A stretch of 64,000 nucleotides of DNA from DUQX01 sp050948825 (GCA_050948825.1 JBMNEO010000012.1:1-64000), one strand, 5' to 3'; counted from the first letter of the stretch, positions 35,595 to 44,448 are shown. Translations and numbers: made by a program. The notes: a model not told the origin generated them from the sequence alone.

Positions 35595-36144
35595 GGTTAC
35601 GCTCATCCTCCTCGGACCCCCTGCCTTTAAGCCGAGGGGTTTTCTGCAAAGCCTATCCTGCCAACTTACTAACCAGCAAATGCAAAAGCTTCCTATCATT
35701 CACAGGATATCCGTGTACGATAAAAGGCACAGTTATCCTTTATCTGAATGATGGAAGCTTATATTGGTAGGTGACAAAATGGTTTACTTACATACTTCAC
35801 TTTACGCTGCCTGATTTTTTGCAAAGGTAAGAACACCCGCAACCAGGCTCTCACCTCCCTTCCAAATAATTAATATTTAAAATAATCAACCTATAAAGAC
35901 ATTTAAAGACTTCGACAGATAGAGGATAATTCCCTTCCTTTTCCTGAATAAATTTCTTAATTTTTTTATTAGTACCTTTTTACTGTATAATTAGGCAGGA
36001 TATAAAGCCGGCAATATAGAATTACCGTATTAAAAACCATGAACTATTCATGTACTATTACTGTTACTTGTTTCATCTTAAAAGCCGCTTAAAGAGATTA
36101 GCTCTGCTTTTACCGATGTTACGATATGGAGGTGCCCCCTTTTT
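35595..36144. other. Divergent intergenic region between the two methyltransferase operons
   Basis: About 550 bases, AT rich, presumably with promoters for the leftward MttB operon and the rightward isochorismatase-CBS-MttB operon. TATAAT-like sequence occurs near 35984. No tRNA, known riboswitch or clear terminator was recognised. A regulator gene is notably absent here. Confidence 0.4.
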
Positions 36145-36258
36145 ATGGGTGAAAAAATACTAATAAAAGGCGCTGCAGGAAATTATGAGCCACTATCAGT
36201 CACAGGGGATGGCCGGGAAAATCGGTTTCGGGAAACGCCCGGCAGTTCTTGTTGTTGA
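36145..36258 (+). other. 37-codon open frame overlapping the hydrolase start
   Basis: ATG at 36145 preceded by GGAGGTG 11 bases upstream, ending TGA at 36256-36258, in another frame from the hydrolase that starts at 36185. The peptide begins MGEKILIKGAAGNYEPLS, similar in style to the first residues of MttB-family proteins (RGGSYRALS in copy 4, AVGGSYKPLT in copy 1). It may be a decayed MttB start or a coupling leader peptide; it may also be chance. Confidence 0.25.
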
Positions 36259-36829
36259 TCTGCAAAAGGGTATTACGGATCCGCAAAAACCTTCAGGCTG
36301 CAACCTGGATACTGTTATCGACAATACTGCGCTGCTCTTGGATAAAGCAAGGGAAAAAGGTATTCCCATCTTTTTCTTCACCCTGGCCTACCAAAGCTCC
36401 CTGGTAGATGGAGGCCTGCTGGTAAAAAAAGTACCCGTCTTGGCCGGTTTTTTAATTGGAAGCGAAAACGTTGAGCTGGATCCCCGGTTAAAGCGACTAG
36501 CTGATGAACCGGTTGTTATTAAAAAGTATGCCTCCTGTTATCACGCTACTTATTTAGCTTCATCCCTGACCGCGCTGCAAGTAGATACAGTCATCATTAC
36601 CGGTTGTATTACCAGCGGTTGTATCAGGGCAACAGCAAATGATTCCATACAGTACGGGTTCCGCCCGATAATACCCCGGGAATGTGTCGGTGATCGCTCC
36701 GTTATACCCCACGAGGTAAGCCTCATGGACATTCAGGCAAGGTGCGGGGACGTACTTCCATTGCAAGATGTACTGGATTATATCGATTCAATAGTCAATG
36801 TAAATTACAATAAAAAGGGGGTGCAATAG
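36185..36829 (+). CDS. Isochorismatase-fold hydrolase, N-carbamoylsarcosine amidase-like
   Basis: 214 residues. Catalytic triad of the cysteine-hydrolase family: Asp in VLVVDLQKG, Lys in VIKKYAS and Cys in ITGCITSGCIRATA. The last motif (TSGC.RATA) with the long GFRPIIPRECVGDR stretch is typical of N-carbamoylsarcosine amidohydrolases, which release sarcosine, CO2 and NH3. Position ahead of an MttB-type methyltransferase fits metabolism of N-methylated compounds, but isochorismatase-like enzymes vary widely in substrate. Followed by the CBS gene after 3 bases. Confidence 0.85.
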   Translation: MSHYQSQGMAGKIGFGKRPAVLVVDLQKGITDPQKPSGCNLDTVIDNTALLLDKAREKGIPIFFFTLAYQSSLVDGGLLVKKVPVLAGFLIGSENVELDPRLKRLADEPVVIKKYASCYHATYLASSLTALQVDTVIITGCITSGCIRATANDSIQYGFRPIIPRECVGDRSVIPHEVSLMDIQARCGDVLPLQDVLDYIDSIVNVNYNKKGVQ

Positions 36830-36832
36830 GGC

Positions 36833-37327
36833 ATGAAAAATATATTAGTGAAAAAAGTCATGACTTCGCCAATTGTTACCGTTAAGCACGACACAACACT
36901 GAAAGAACTGCTTAAAATTTTGGATAACAATATTTTTAGCGGCCTGCCGGTAGTCGATGAAGGTGAAAGGCTGGTCGGTATAATCTCTGAAAAAGATATC
37001 ATGAAATATACGCACTGGGTCATCGGGCAGCCGCTGAAAGATCCTGCAAAAATTTTAGAAGGCAATAATGAAGCAGCACATGTTATCGGACAACGCGGAA
37101 TTGATGTCATTGAGCTGGTGGCCTCCGCAACCGCTGAAACGATCATGACTAAAAATGTTATTACCCTTGAAGAAGGAGCATGCATTTTAGAGGCGGTCCG
37201 GCTGATGAATAAAAATGGAATCAACAGGGTCCCTGTCGTAGACAGTTCAGGAAAGGTCAAAGGAATTGTCACCAGGGCAGATATACTGACAATGCTTGAA
37301 GAATGGGCAACACAGCACTTTAAATAA
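36833..37327 (+). CDS. Tandem CBS-domain protein
   Basis: 164 residues made of two CBS domains: VKKVMTSPIVTVKHDTTLKEL (about 4-60) and ETIMTKNVITLEEGACILEAV (about 100-160), separated by about 35 residues. CBS pairs bind adenine nucleotides or AdoMet and act as sensors. Starts 3 bases after the hydrolase stop, in the same operon. Its partner is unknown; it may tune the methyltransferase pathway to energy state. Confidence 0.88.
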   Translation: MKNILVKKVMTSPIVTVKHDTTLKELLKILDNNIFSGLPVVDEGERLVGIISEKDIMKYTHWVIGQPLKDPAKILEGNNEAAHVIGQRGIDVIELVASATAETIMTKNVITLEEGACILEAVRLMNKNGINRVPVVDSSGKVKGIVTRADILTMLEEWATQHFK

Positions 37328-37403
37328 AATTATTGCTGCCCATACCACGTCATAGCTAACACACATATTATAATAAAAAGCTGAAGGAGTCCTGTGAAAT
37401 ATT

Positions 37404-38858
37404 ATGAGGGATATTATTTACCGGGGCGGTTCTTACCGCGCCCTTTCAGATAAAGACATCGAAAATATCCATGATACCAGTATAAAAATATTAACCCGGG
37501 TGGGTTTTGAAATATCTTTTCCCCCTGCTCTGGAACTGCTGCAAAAACATGGCGCTGCGGTTGATTACAGTAAGAACCGGGTATTTCTAACACGCGAGAT
37601 TATCTCCCGCTGCATTAAGCAGGCCCCTGCAGAATTTACTTTTTATGGGCTTGAGGAAGGAAGAGAAATAGTGCTTGGAGGAAAGAGAGTTCACTTTGGC
37701 ACCGGCGGGAAAGCCCTTTACGTGCTGGATCAGAACCGTAAAAGAAGGCCCGCGGTTCTTCAGGATATTGATAATTTTGGCCGCCTTGCCGATAAGCTGG
37801 AGTACGTCGATTTTTTTATCATTCCCACCCACCCTCACGATATTAACATTAACAGCATCGACATTAATGAGTTCTACCATGCCCTGCGAAGCACCGGAAA
37901 GCCGGTCATGGGAGGGGTTTTCAGCAAGGAAGGGTTGGGGAAAGTTATAGAAATGGCCTCACTTATCGCCGGAAGCCCGGACGAACTGCACCGCCGTCCT
38001 TTTGTGGGTTTTATCACCGCCATAACGAGCCCGCTGAAAATAGAGGATGACAGGGCCGATATCCTTATCGAAACTGCCAAACACGGCCTTCCCCTGGTTA
38101 CATCCACCGCCCCCATAGCCGGAGCCACAGCTCCGGTAACCCTGGCCGGTACCCTCGCCCTGCAAAACGCTGAAGCTCTCATGGGAGTTATCCTCAGCCA
38201 GCTGGTCAATCCGGGGACTCCCGTATTCTACAGCGCGGTTCCCTGCACCATGGATATGCGGTCCGGTTCTTTCTTGATGGGCAGTATTGAATCGGGATTG
38301 ATGAACGCCGCCATTACGCAAATGGCTCACTACTACCGCCTGCCATGCTATATTACGGTAGGTGTGGCCGACTCCAAAATACCCGATGCCCAGGCCGCTT
38401 ATGAAAGCGCCACCACCTGCATGCTGGCAGCGCTGGCCGGGGGAAACTTTATCCACCAGGCATTTGGGTTTCTGGACGGGGCGTTGACTATCTCGTACGG
38501 CCAGTTTGTTATCGATAACGACATCGTTGGGAGCTGCCTGCGGACTTTGAGGGGTATAGAAACAAATCCGGAAACCCTGGCTTTTGATGTTATCGCAAAT
38601 GTCGGCCCCGGGGGGAACTTTTTGGCACAAAAGCATACCGTAGATTACATGCGTACTGAAAGTTACAGGCCTAGGGTCAGTAACTACCAGGATTACCAGT
38701 CATGGCTCAACGCCGGCGGAAAAGACAGCTGGGAAAAGGCCGAGGAAATTGTAAGCAAACTGCTCAGCGAACCCCCGCGGCAATTTATCCCCGCAGAAAT
38801 CGATGAGCAGATTCGTTCCCGCTTTCCGGAACTGGTCGAACCGACCCGGCCTAGCTAG
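37404..38858 (+). CDS. MttB-family corrinoid methyltransferase, copy 4 (non-pyrrolysine)
   Basis: 484 residues without in-frame TAG. Closest in wording to copy 1: MRDIIYRGGSYRALSDKDIENIHD, HFGTGGKALYVLD, APIAGATAPVTLAGTLALQN, PGTPVFYSAVPCTMDMRSGS, and the C-terminal GPGGNFLAQKHT. Rightward, 76 bases after the CBS gene. It has no adjacent corrinoid protein, so it must share one of the two across the divergent promoter. Substrate unknown. Confidence 0.9.
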   Translation: MRDIIYRGGSYRALSDKDIENIHDTSIKILTRVGFEISFPPALELLQKHGAAVDYSKNRVFLTREIISRCIKQAPAEFTFYGLEEGREIVLGGKRVHFGTGGKALYVLDQNRKRRPAVLQDIDNFGRLADKLEYVDFFIIPTHPHDININSIDINEFYHALRSTGKPVMGGVFSKEGLGKVIEMASLIAGSPDELHRRPFVGFITAITSPLKIEDDRADILIETAKHGLPLVTSTAPIAGATAPVTLAGTLALQNAEALMGVILSQLVNPGTPVFYSAVPCTMDMRSGSFLMGSIESGLMNAAITQMAHYYRLPCYITVGVADSKIPDAQAAYESATTCMLAALAGGNFIHQAFGFLDGALTISYGQFVIDNDIVGSCLRTLRGIETNPETLAFDVIANVGPGGNFLAQKHTVDYMRTESYRPRVSNYQDYQSWLNAGGKDSWEKAEEIVSKLLSEPPRQFIPAEIDEQIRSRFPELVEPTRPS

Positions 38859-39084
38859 TTTAGTTGTTATTATGTTAACTTAACTGCATCCGTTAGTGCC
38901 ATTAGGTTTGTTGATTGTAACAACTTAACCATGAAACTTTTGATACGCCCTCTGGAGGGTAAGCCGTATGATTTTGGGATAAGAACTACTCCACTTCGAT
39001 AAGCGCCCGAAGATCATACCTAAAGGTTCGGATGAAGCAGGCACATTTCAAGCTTATAGCAAGCCAGAGGAAACATCGGCCTTT

Positions 39085-40191
39085 TTATATATTACCTTGA
39101 CCCCCCTGAACATGGCGATTAACATCTACCGGTGTCTCCAGGTAGATACTCCTGCTGGGAAAAGCCATAGAAACTCCTTCCTGTTCAAGGATCTCCATTA
39201 TTTTAAAATTAACGTCTTCCTTTACCTGGAGAAACTCTCCCCAAATCGTGGTAATAGTAAAGAAATAGAGGAAAATATCCAAACTGCTTTCATTGAACCG
39301 ATCAAACCTGACGAAAATTGTCTCTTTGTGGATTTCCGGATGATTTTCCAGCATCTCCCTGAGCCTTTGCACGCATCTTTCCAGTTTTTCTTTCGGAGTG
39401 GTACGACTAACTCCTAAATTAAAGGTTATCCTGCGTTTCCCCATCCTGGTCCAGTTGGTAATGGGCTCATTTGCCAGGGTGGAATTGGGCACCGTCACCA
39501 GCGCATGGGCAAAAGTCCTTATCCTGGTACTCCGAAAAGAGATATCCTCCACAGTACCCTCGACGCTAGGTGTATAGATCCAGTCCCCGGCGGTAAAAGG
39601 CTTTTCTGTAAAAATTACAATCCCCCCAAAAACATTGGCAAGAGCATCCTTGGCCGCCAGGGATACGGCGAGGCCGCCAAGGCCAAGGCCGGTAATAAAG
39701 GCGCTGATATTGTAACCCCATTCATCAGCAATAATAATTAAAGCCAGCGCCACCAGTACCGCCCTCAACAATTTGATTAAAAAGGGAATCAAGTTCTTAT
39801 CCAATTCGATCCCGAGCTTCCTGCCGAGCTCCAAGAATAAAAAAGTGCCCGCCAGATTATACAAGCCCCAGGTTACGAAAACTATTACCAGTCCGCGAAA
39901 CAGCTTCAAAATAAGCATTTGCTGATAAACGGTAAGCGGCAAAATCAACAGGGAAAGATAAAGACCGAGAGCCAGGAAAAAATTCCTCAAAGGGATTTCG
40001 AAAGCCAGCAGTAAGTTCTCATCAAGGGCGGTTTTTGTCTTTTTAGTTAGCTGAAAAGTTAACTTAAATATGTATTTTACAACAACCCTCCTGAGAAGCA
40101 AAAAAAAGATAAAGATTATAAATGCAGCAGCGATTTCTCTTAAAAGGCTGCTGGCGATAAATATCTGGAGCATCTGAACTGCTTCGTACAT
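39085..40191 (-). CDS. MscS-family mechanosensitive ion channel
   Basis: 368 residues. About four or five membrane helices are followed by the MscS pore helix GLGLGGLAVSLAAKDALANVFGGIVIFTEKPFTAGDWI (about residues 170-207) and the cytoplasmic beta domain (GTVEDISFRSTRIRTFAHALVTVPNS). It releases small solutes when membrane tension rises, in keeping with the osmolyte importer encoded nearby. Apparently monocistronic. Confidence 0.92.
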   Translation of the reverse strand: MYEAVQMLQIFIASSLLREIAAAFIIFIFFLLLRRVVVKYIFKLTFQLTKKTKTALDENLLLAFEIPLRNFFLALGLYLSLLILPLTVYQQMLILKLFRGLVIVFVTWGLYNLAGTFLFLELGRKLGIELDKNLIPFLIKLLRAVLVALALIIIADEWGYNISAFITGLGLGGLAVSLAAKDALANVFGGIVIFTEKPFTAGDWIYTPSVEGTVEDISFRSTRIRTFAHALVTVPNSTLANEPITNWTRMGKRRITFNLGVSRTTPKEKLERCVQRLREMLENHPEIHKETIFVRFDRFNESSLDIFLYFFTITTIWGEFLQVKEDVNFKIMEILEQEGVSMAFPSRSIYLETPVDVNRHVQGGQGNI

Positions 40192-40274
40192 TTGCCATCA
40201 CCCTTTGGGATTTTCCATACTTAATTTTGCACCTTTTGCATCTGAGAATATCCTTTTAATCCTATTTCTTAATC

Positions 40275-41081
40275 CTATTTCTTAAATATCTCATTCATGC
40301 TTCCCGAACGAAAACCTTTCAGATCCAGCGTAACATAGCGGTAACCAATCGCGCAAAGTTTTTCATCTATGTCAGCAGTTCTTCCTATGATACGGGAGAA
40401 ATCTTCGCGAGGAACTTCTATGCGTGCCAGATTCCCGTGATGTCTTACCCTGAAAATTTTTATTCCCAGAGAGCGAAGATAATCCTCCGCCTCTTCAACC
40501 ATGCTCAGCTTTTCTACTGTAATGCGCTCCCCGTAGGGAAAACGCGAAGCCAGGCAGGCGAAAGAAGGTTTATCCCAGGTGGTAAGCCCCATCTCCCTTG
40601 AAAGCTCGCGGATGTTCTCCTTGGTCAGACCGGCCTCCCTTAAAGGGCTAATGATCCCCAATTCATCCGCCGCCTGCATCCCCGGGCGGTGGTCAAACTG
40701 ATCGTCAAAATTTGAACCGTCCAGCACCCGGGAAAGGTTATGTTGGCAGGCTATATCCTGGAGCAACCTAAACATTTCCTTCTTGCAGTGATAGCAGCGA
40801 TCAGGAGGATTGGCAACAAATTTTTCATTGGACAGCTCACCCGATGCAATCATCAGGTGCTTCAAGCCAAGTTGCTGCGCAATTGTTTGTGCTTCCTTCA
40901 GCTCGCGCTGCGGGTGAATACTGGAAAAGGCGGTTACAGCCAGCAGCCGCCCGTCGAGCACATCCCGTGCCACCCTGGCCAAAAACGTGCTGTCCACCCC
41001 ACCGGAAAAGGAAAGAACTGCTCCCTGGCACTCCTTTAAGATCTCCTTCAAAATTAACAACTTATTTTTATTACCCTTCAC
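40275..41081 (-). CDS. larE: LarE-type sulfur transferase for the nickel-pincer cofactor
   Basis: 268 residues. PP-loop ATPase motif SGGVDST (26-32), then Cys96 and Cys99 in DRCYHCKK and Cys176 in FACLASRFPYG. Cys176 coincides with the sacrificial sulfur donor of Lactobacillus LarE; the two extra cysteines mark the three-cysteine group that binds a [4Fe-4S] cluster and need not consume its own cysteine. It overlaps larB by 11 bases. larC, the nickel-inserting subunit, and larA are not in this window. Confidence 0.92.
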   Translation of the reverse strand: MKGNKNKLLILKEILKECQGAVLSFSGGVDSTFLARVARDVLDGRLLAVTAFSSIHPQRELKEAQTIAQQLGLKHLMIASGELSNEKFVANPPDRCYHCKKEMFRLLQDIACQHNLSRVLDGSNFDDQFDHRPGMQAADELGIISPLREAGLTKENIRELSREMGLTTWDKPSFACLASRFPYGERITVEKLSMVEEAEDYLRSLGIKIFRVRHHGNLARIEVPREDFSRIIGRTADIDEKLCAIGYRYVTLDLKGFRSGSMNEIFKK

Positions 41082-41844
41082 CCAACTGCCCCCTTAAACC
41101 GCTGCGGATAATTGAATCAGCAAGAGCAGCCGCACCAAACCCGTTATCAATATTGACAACGCCTATACCGCCGGCACAGCTGTTTAGCATCGTCAGCAGC
41201 GCCGAAAGACCGTTAAAATTGGCTCCGTAACCGACGCTGGTTGGAACTGCAATGACAGGGACATCAACAAGCCCTCCGACCACGCCGGGGAGCGCCCCCT
41301 CCATCCCGGCGACAACAATAATTACCGCTGCTGATTGCAGCTCCTCGCGAAATACCAGAAGCCTGTGTATACCCGCTACCCCGGCATCATAAATCCTTTG
41401 CACCGTGTGGCCCATAATTTTCGCTGTAACGGCGGCTTCTTCTGCAACAGGCATATCAGCAGTTCCTGCAGAAACGATCAAAACCTTACGCGATGATTTT
41501 TTTATCTCCCCGGCGGTCAGGCTAATTATCCTTGCTGCTTTATGGTACCTGGCTTGTGGGAATAACCCCCCTACAGCTTCAAAGACGTCCTGCCCGGCCC
41601 GGGTTGCAAGAACGCTGGTATTGCATTCTGCCAGACTTTTAAAAATACTAACCACCTGTTCCACTGTCTTCCCCTGGCAGAATATAACCTCGGGAAAACC
41701 CTCTCTTAAAGCGCGATGGTGATCTATCCTGGCAAATCCGAGATCCTCGTAAGGAAGTTTTTTTAACTCCTCCAGAACATCGCTTATATCTTTTTTGTTG
41801 TTCTTGTAATCCTGCAAAATTTTTCGGAGATACTCAAGATCCAT
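41071..41844 (-). CDS. larB: Pyridinium-3,5-biscarboxylic acid mononucleotide synthase
   Basis: 257 residues. A PurE-like domain (VLIVSAGTADMPVAEEAAVTA, VVAGMEGALPGVVGGLVDVPVIAVPTSVGYG) follows an N-terminal extension with GFARIDHHRALREGFPEVIFCQGKT, as in LarB, which carboxylates nicotinic acid adenine dinucleotide in the first step of the nickel-pincer cofactor pathway. Directly upstream of larE with overlapping ends. Confidence 0.93.
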   Translation of the reverse strand: MDLEYLRKILQDYKNNKKDISDVLEELKKLPYEDLGFARIDHHRALREGFPEVIFCQGKTVEQVVSIFKSLAECNTSVLATRAGQDVFEAVGGLFPQARYHKAARIISLTAGEIKKSSRKVLIVSAGTADMPVAEEAAVTAKIMGHTVQRIYDAGVAGIHRLLVFREELQSAAVIIVVAGMEGALPGVVGGLVDVPVIAVPTSVGYGANFNGLSALLTMLNSCAGGIGVVNIDNGFGAAALADSIIRSGLRGQLGEG

Positions 41845-41916
41845 TTATTATGACCCCTATTAGTTTTGTAAAATCCTCTATAGTCCAAAATAACTCTACA
41901 ATAGCTCTACAATAAG

Positions 41917-42648
41917 TTATTCCGCTTTCGGGTAACGAAAATGCCCGATTATCTCCCAGCGCTGGAGGCAATTTTCCTCTCTGGCTATCCCGGCGTTGTG
42001 AATAACAAGGGGCACCCCGTCTCTTCGGGTACGGTCGCTGATTACACCGCAGTGTTCCCGCCCGTTAGCAAAGCGCCAGTAGACTACATCCCCCCACTCC
42101 CACTCTTGAAGGTGGCCTTCGACTTGAAGCGACAAAGCGGTGCCAAAACGTTCAAAAAAAAGCATCTGGTTGGGAACACGGCGGTGGTCAATATTGGTGT
42201 CGGGAGCATTCAGGCCCCAGTTATCTGGATAAAGATGAAAATTCTCCCGCATATCCTCATGAATTAGCTGCTGCAAGTCAATACCGGCATGACGGAAGGC
42301 CCTGATCACCACGTCGGTACAGGCACCTGAATCAGAATCAACATCCCCCCCGGGATAATCAATTGAAACATAAGAAGCATCATAACGGGTCCCGTTTATC
42401 ACTTCATTGCGCGCCCCCAGAAGAATAAGGTCGGGGACGGTCCGCTCTTCCTCGGGGATTTGTTCTACCGGTGAATAACTGCTCTCTTCAAAGAACAATC
42501 CCCGAAGATCTTCGATCAAGGATTCTTCCCGGGGTAGCTTTGCCGGGCTACTTCCCCGGATTATTTTTCCGGCTCCCCAAAAGCTTGCAATTAGAAAAAC
42601 TACTAATAGTATGATGGAGAAGAATATTATATTTCGTTTCAAATACAA
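41917..42648 (-). CDS. DUF1287 secreted protein
   Basis: 243 residues. An N-terminal membrane/signal segment (about 6-28), then the DUF1287 domain: LLGARNEVINGTRYDASYVSIDYPGGDVDSDSGACTD, WGLNAPDTNIDHRRVPNQ, WGDVVYW and HCGVISDR. A conserved Cys (ACTDVV) and His suggest a papain-like (NlpC/P60-type) hydrolase that could act on cell wall peptides; this is inference. A repeat of the GGGGACGGTTCTC class lies directly before its start. Confidence 0.83.
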   Translation of the reverse strand: MYLKRNIIFFSIILLVVFLIASFWGAGKIIRGSSPAKLPREESLIEDLRGLFFEESSYSPVEQIPEEERTVPDLILLGARNEVINGTRYDASYVSIDYPGGDVDSDSGACTDVVIRAFRHAGIDLQQLIHEDMRENFHLYPDNWGLNAPDTNIDHRRVPNQMLFFERFGTALSLQVEGHLQEWEWGDVVYWRFANGREHCGVISDRTRRDGVPLVIHNAGIAREENCLQRWEIIGHFRYPKAE

Positions 42649-42661
42649 TTAACCCTCCAAT

Positions 42662-42775
42662 GGGGATGGTTCTCTGTCGCATCTTTGTGCAGAGAACCGT
42701 CCTCGCGCGGAAGGGGATGTATCTCATCCACGCGTTCTTTTTAAAAAGAACGGTTCTCTGCACACTCAATCTAAA
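42662..42775. repeat. Interspersed palindromic repeat, locus 1
   Basis: GGGGATGGTTCTCTGTCGCA is followed by an inverted relative GCAGAGAACCGTCCTC and, 40 bases on, AACGGTTCTCTGCACA. All are variants of the GGGGACGGTTCTC / TGTCGCA motif found at three other loci in this window. Non-coding; lies between DUF1287 and the YvlD-like gene. Confidence 0.75.
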
Positions 42776-42957
42776 ATAATACTACCAGATATTTGTTCGA
42801 AAAAAAAGTACTGTCAACAGTTATAGTTATATTCGTTAATGATCTGTCCTGATATAACACTGCAAATAATATTTATATCCTGTTTAATGAGAATCATTAA
42901 CCATCTATCCTTGCGGAGGATGTTACTCCCATAGGGTTAATCCTTTTTATCTACTTA

Positions 42958-43305
42958 TTATTTCTTTCTATCTTTTACAAGAAGACTGATTATAAAGCTG
43001 AAAAAGGAGAAGACAAGAGCAGAAATGACCGCCGTTGCAAAACCGTGTATATTAAAACCTTTTACCACCGTGCTAGTCAACCACAACATGAGACCGTTGA
43101 TCACCAACGTAAATAAACCCAATGTAAGGAAATTAAGGGGCAGGGTGAGTATCACAATAATAGGTCTGATTACAGCATTAACAATGCCTAGAACAAGGGA
43201 CCCGAAGGCCGCTCCCAGGAAAGTTACCTCAAAACCACTGATTGCATAAGAAGTCAGGATAATGCAACCAATATTAAGTATCCAACGCAACACCAATCCT
43301 CTCAT
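42958..43305 (-). CDS. YvlD-like / phage holin family 4 membrane protein
   Basis: 115 residues from ATG 43305 (GGGGA ribosome binding site; an in-frame ATG at 43323 is less likely). Four membrane segments with the conserved FGSLVLGIVNAVIRPIIVILTLPLNFLTLGLFTLVINGLML block of the family. Function unknown; relatives in Bacillus belong to cell-envelope stress operons. The Opu operon terminator lies just upstream. Confidence 0.85.
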   Translation of the reverse strand: MRGLVLRWILNIGCIILTSYAISGFEVTFLGAAFGSLVLGIVNAVIRPIIVILTLPLNFLTLGLFTLVINGLMLWLTSTVVKGFNIHGFATAVISALVFSFFSFIISLLVKDRKK

Positions 43306-43372
43306 AATATCTTCCCCTTTCACCAGAATTCTTTATAAAATAGATATTCATCCAAAATATGAGTTTTCCTGC

Positions 43373-43407
43373 AAAAAAAAACTGCAACCTGAAAACAGGT
43401 TACAGTT
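43373..43407 (-). terminator. Intrinsic terminator of the Opu operon
   Basis: On the minus strand AACTGTAACCTG, loop TTTT, CAGGTTGCAGTT (one mismatch) is followed by an uninterrupted run of at least eight T. It lies about 70 bases past the stop of the betaine-binding protein gene. Confidence 0.88.
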
Positions 43408-43421
43408 CAACAGGGTTCTGG

Positions 43422-43463
43422 TGCGACAGAGAACCGTCCCCCCCTGTCGCATCCCCTGTCGCA
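43422..43463. repeat. Interspersed palindromic repeat, locus 2
   Basis: TGCGACAGAGAACCGTCCCC followed by CCTGTCGCATCCCCTGTCGCA. Another copy of the same motif, located between the Opu terminator and the binding-protein stop. Confidence 0.75.
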
Positions 43464-43471
43464 AGCCCTTT

Positions 43472-44401
43472 TTACTGCAGCCATCCATTCACAACATCTT
43501 CATTTTCAGCAATCCAATCGCGTGCAGCCTGCAGCGGTTCCGCCCCATCAGCAATCGCTCCGATTACCGCACCAAGCTGGTAATCTTCCAGGTAATAGTT
43601 CTTTAAGAAGTTTGCTACATCGGGAGCGTCCTCATCGAGACCCTGACGCGCCATGACATGTATATCCTCAGCACCGCCATAAATCCCCTGTGAATCGTCC
43701 AGGAATTTCAGATCGAACCGGGCGAATTTCCAGTGCGGTGTCCAGCCGGTTACAACAATCCATTCTTCTTCCATATAAGCATCGGCCAGGGCTGCGGTCA
43801 TCGCCATATCACTGCTTTCCAGAAGCTCCAGCTCCAGACCGTAATCTACAATGGCCTGCTCTGTAGCCCTCATGATACCGGCACCACCATCAATACCTAC
43901 AATACGGCCACTAAAATCGTCCACATGATCGTTTAATTCTTCAATAGAATTAATATCCACGTACTCGGGAACTACCAGGCCGATACGCGCACCGTTATAT
44001 ATATGACCATAATCATCCATCTGATCTCCAAACTCTTCCATATAGTCCTTGTGGGTTATCGGCAACCAGGCTGTAGTTTGGGCATCAAGATCGCCTTCGG
44101 CAATACCTGAATACAATCCGCCCACCTCCAGGGAGGTCGTGGTGCATTCATACCCCAGCTTATCCATAATAACTGCCTGGGCCACATGCGTAGATGCTTC
44201 TGCACATGCCCACTGGACATAACCGAGCTTAATTGTCTCCTTGGCTGCTTCTCCAGGTTCACCGGAATTTTCACCAGGTTCTTCACCGGCAGTACCTCCA
44301 GGCGTTTCGCCATTTCCATTACCGCCGCAGCCCACTAACAACATTCCTAAACATAACACTACCGCCAGGACACTGATAATCATTTTCTTTCTAATCAACA
44401 A
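43472..44401 (-). CDS. Glycine betaine/choline-type ABC substrate-binding lipoprotein (OpuAC/ProX-like)
   Basis: 309 residues. Signal peptide with lipobox LVGC (Cys about residue 25), an acidic Gly/Glu linker, then the OpuAC domain: IKLGYVQWACAEASTHVAQ, GDLDAQTTAWLPITHKDY and VVTGWTPHWKFARFDLKFLDD, where tryptophans form the aromatic box that holds quaternary ammonium groups. Binds a betaine at the outer membrane face and delivers it to the permease. Last gene of the operon; 47 bases separate it from the permease gene. Confidence 0.93.
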   Translation of the reverse strand: MLIRKKMIISVLAVVLCLGMLLVGCGGNGNGETPGGTAGEEPGENSGEPGEAAKETIKLGYVQWACAEASTHVAQAVIMDKLGYECTTTSLEVGGLYSGIAEGDLDAQTTAWLPITHKDYMEEFGDQMDDYGHIYNGARIGLVVPEYVDINSIEELNDHVDDFSGRIVGIDGGAGIMRATEQAIVDYGLELELLESSDMAMTAALADAYMEEEWIVVTGWTPHWKFARFDLKFLDDSQGIYGGAEDIHVMARQGLDEDAPDVANFLKNYYLEDYQLGAVIGAIADGAEPLQAARDWIAENEDVVNGWLQ

Positions 44402-44448
44402 GTAAAACCTCCTCAGATTTTAAGAATAAATAAACTTCCCGATCATTC

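Noticed and set aside
28707..38858. Pyrrolysine-containing trimethylamine methyltransferase
   Set aside because: None of the four MttB-like genes has an in-frame TAG and no pyl genes are in the window; they belong to the non-pyrrolysine group.
38859..39084. Possible tRNA or mobile-element piece between copy 4 of MttB and the MscS gene
   Set aside because: No cloverleaf could be drawn and no translated frame resembles a transposase or intron protein.
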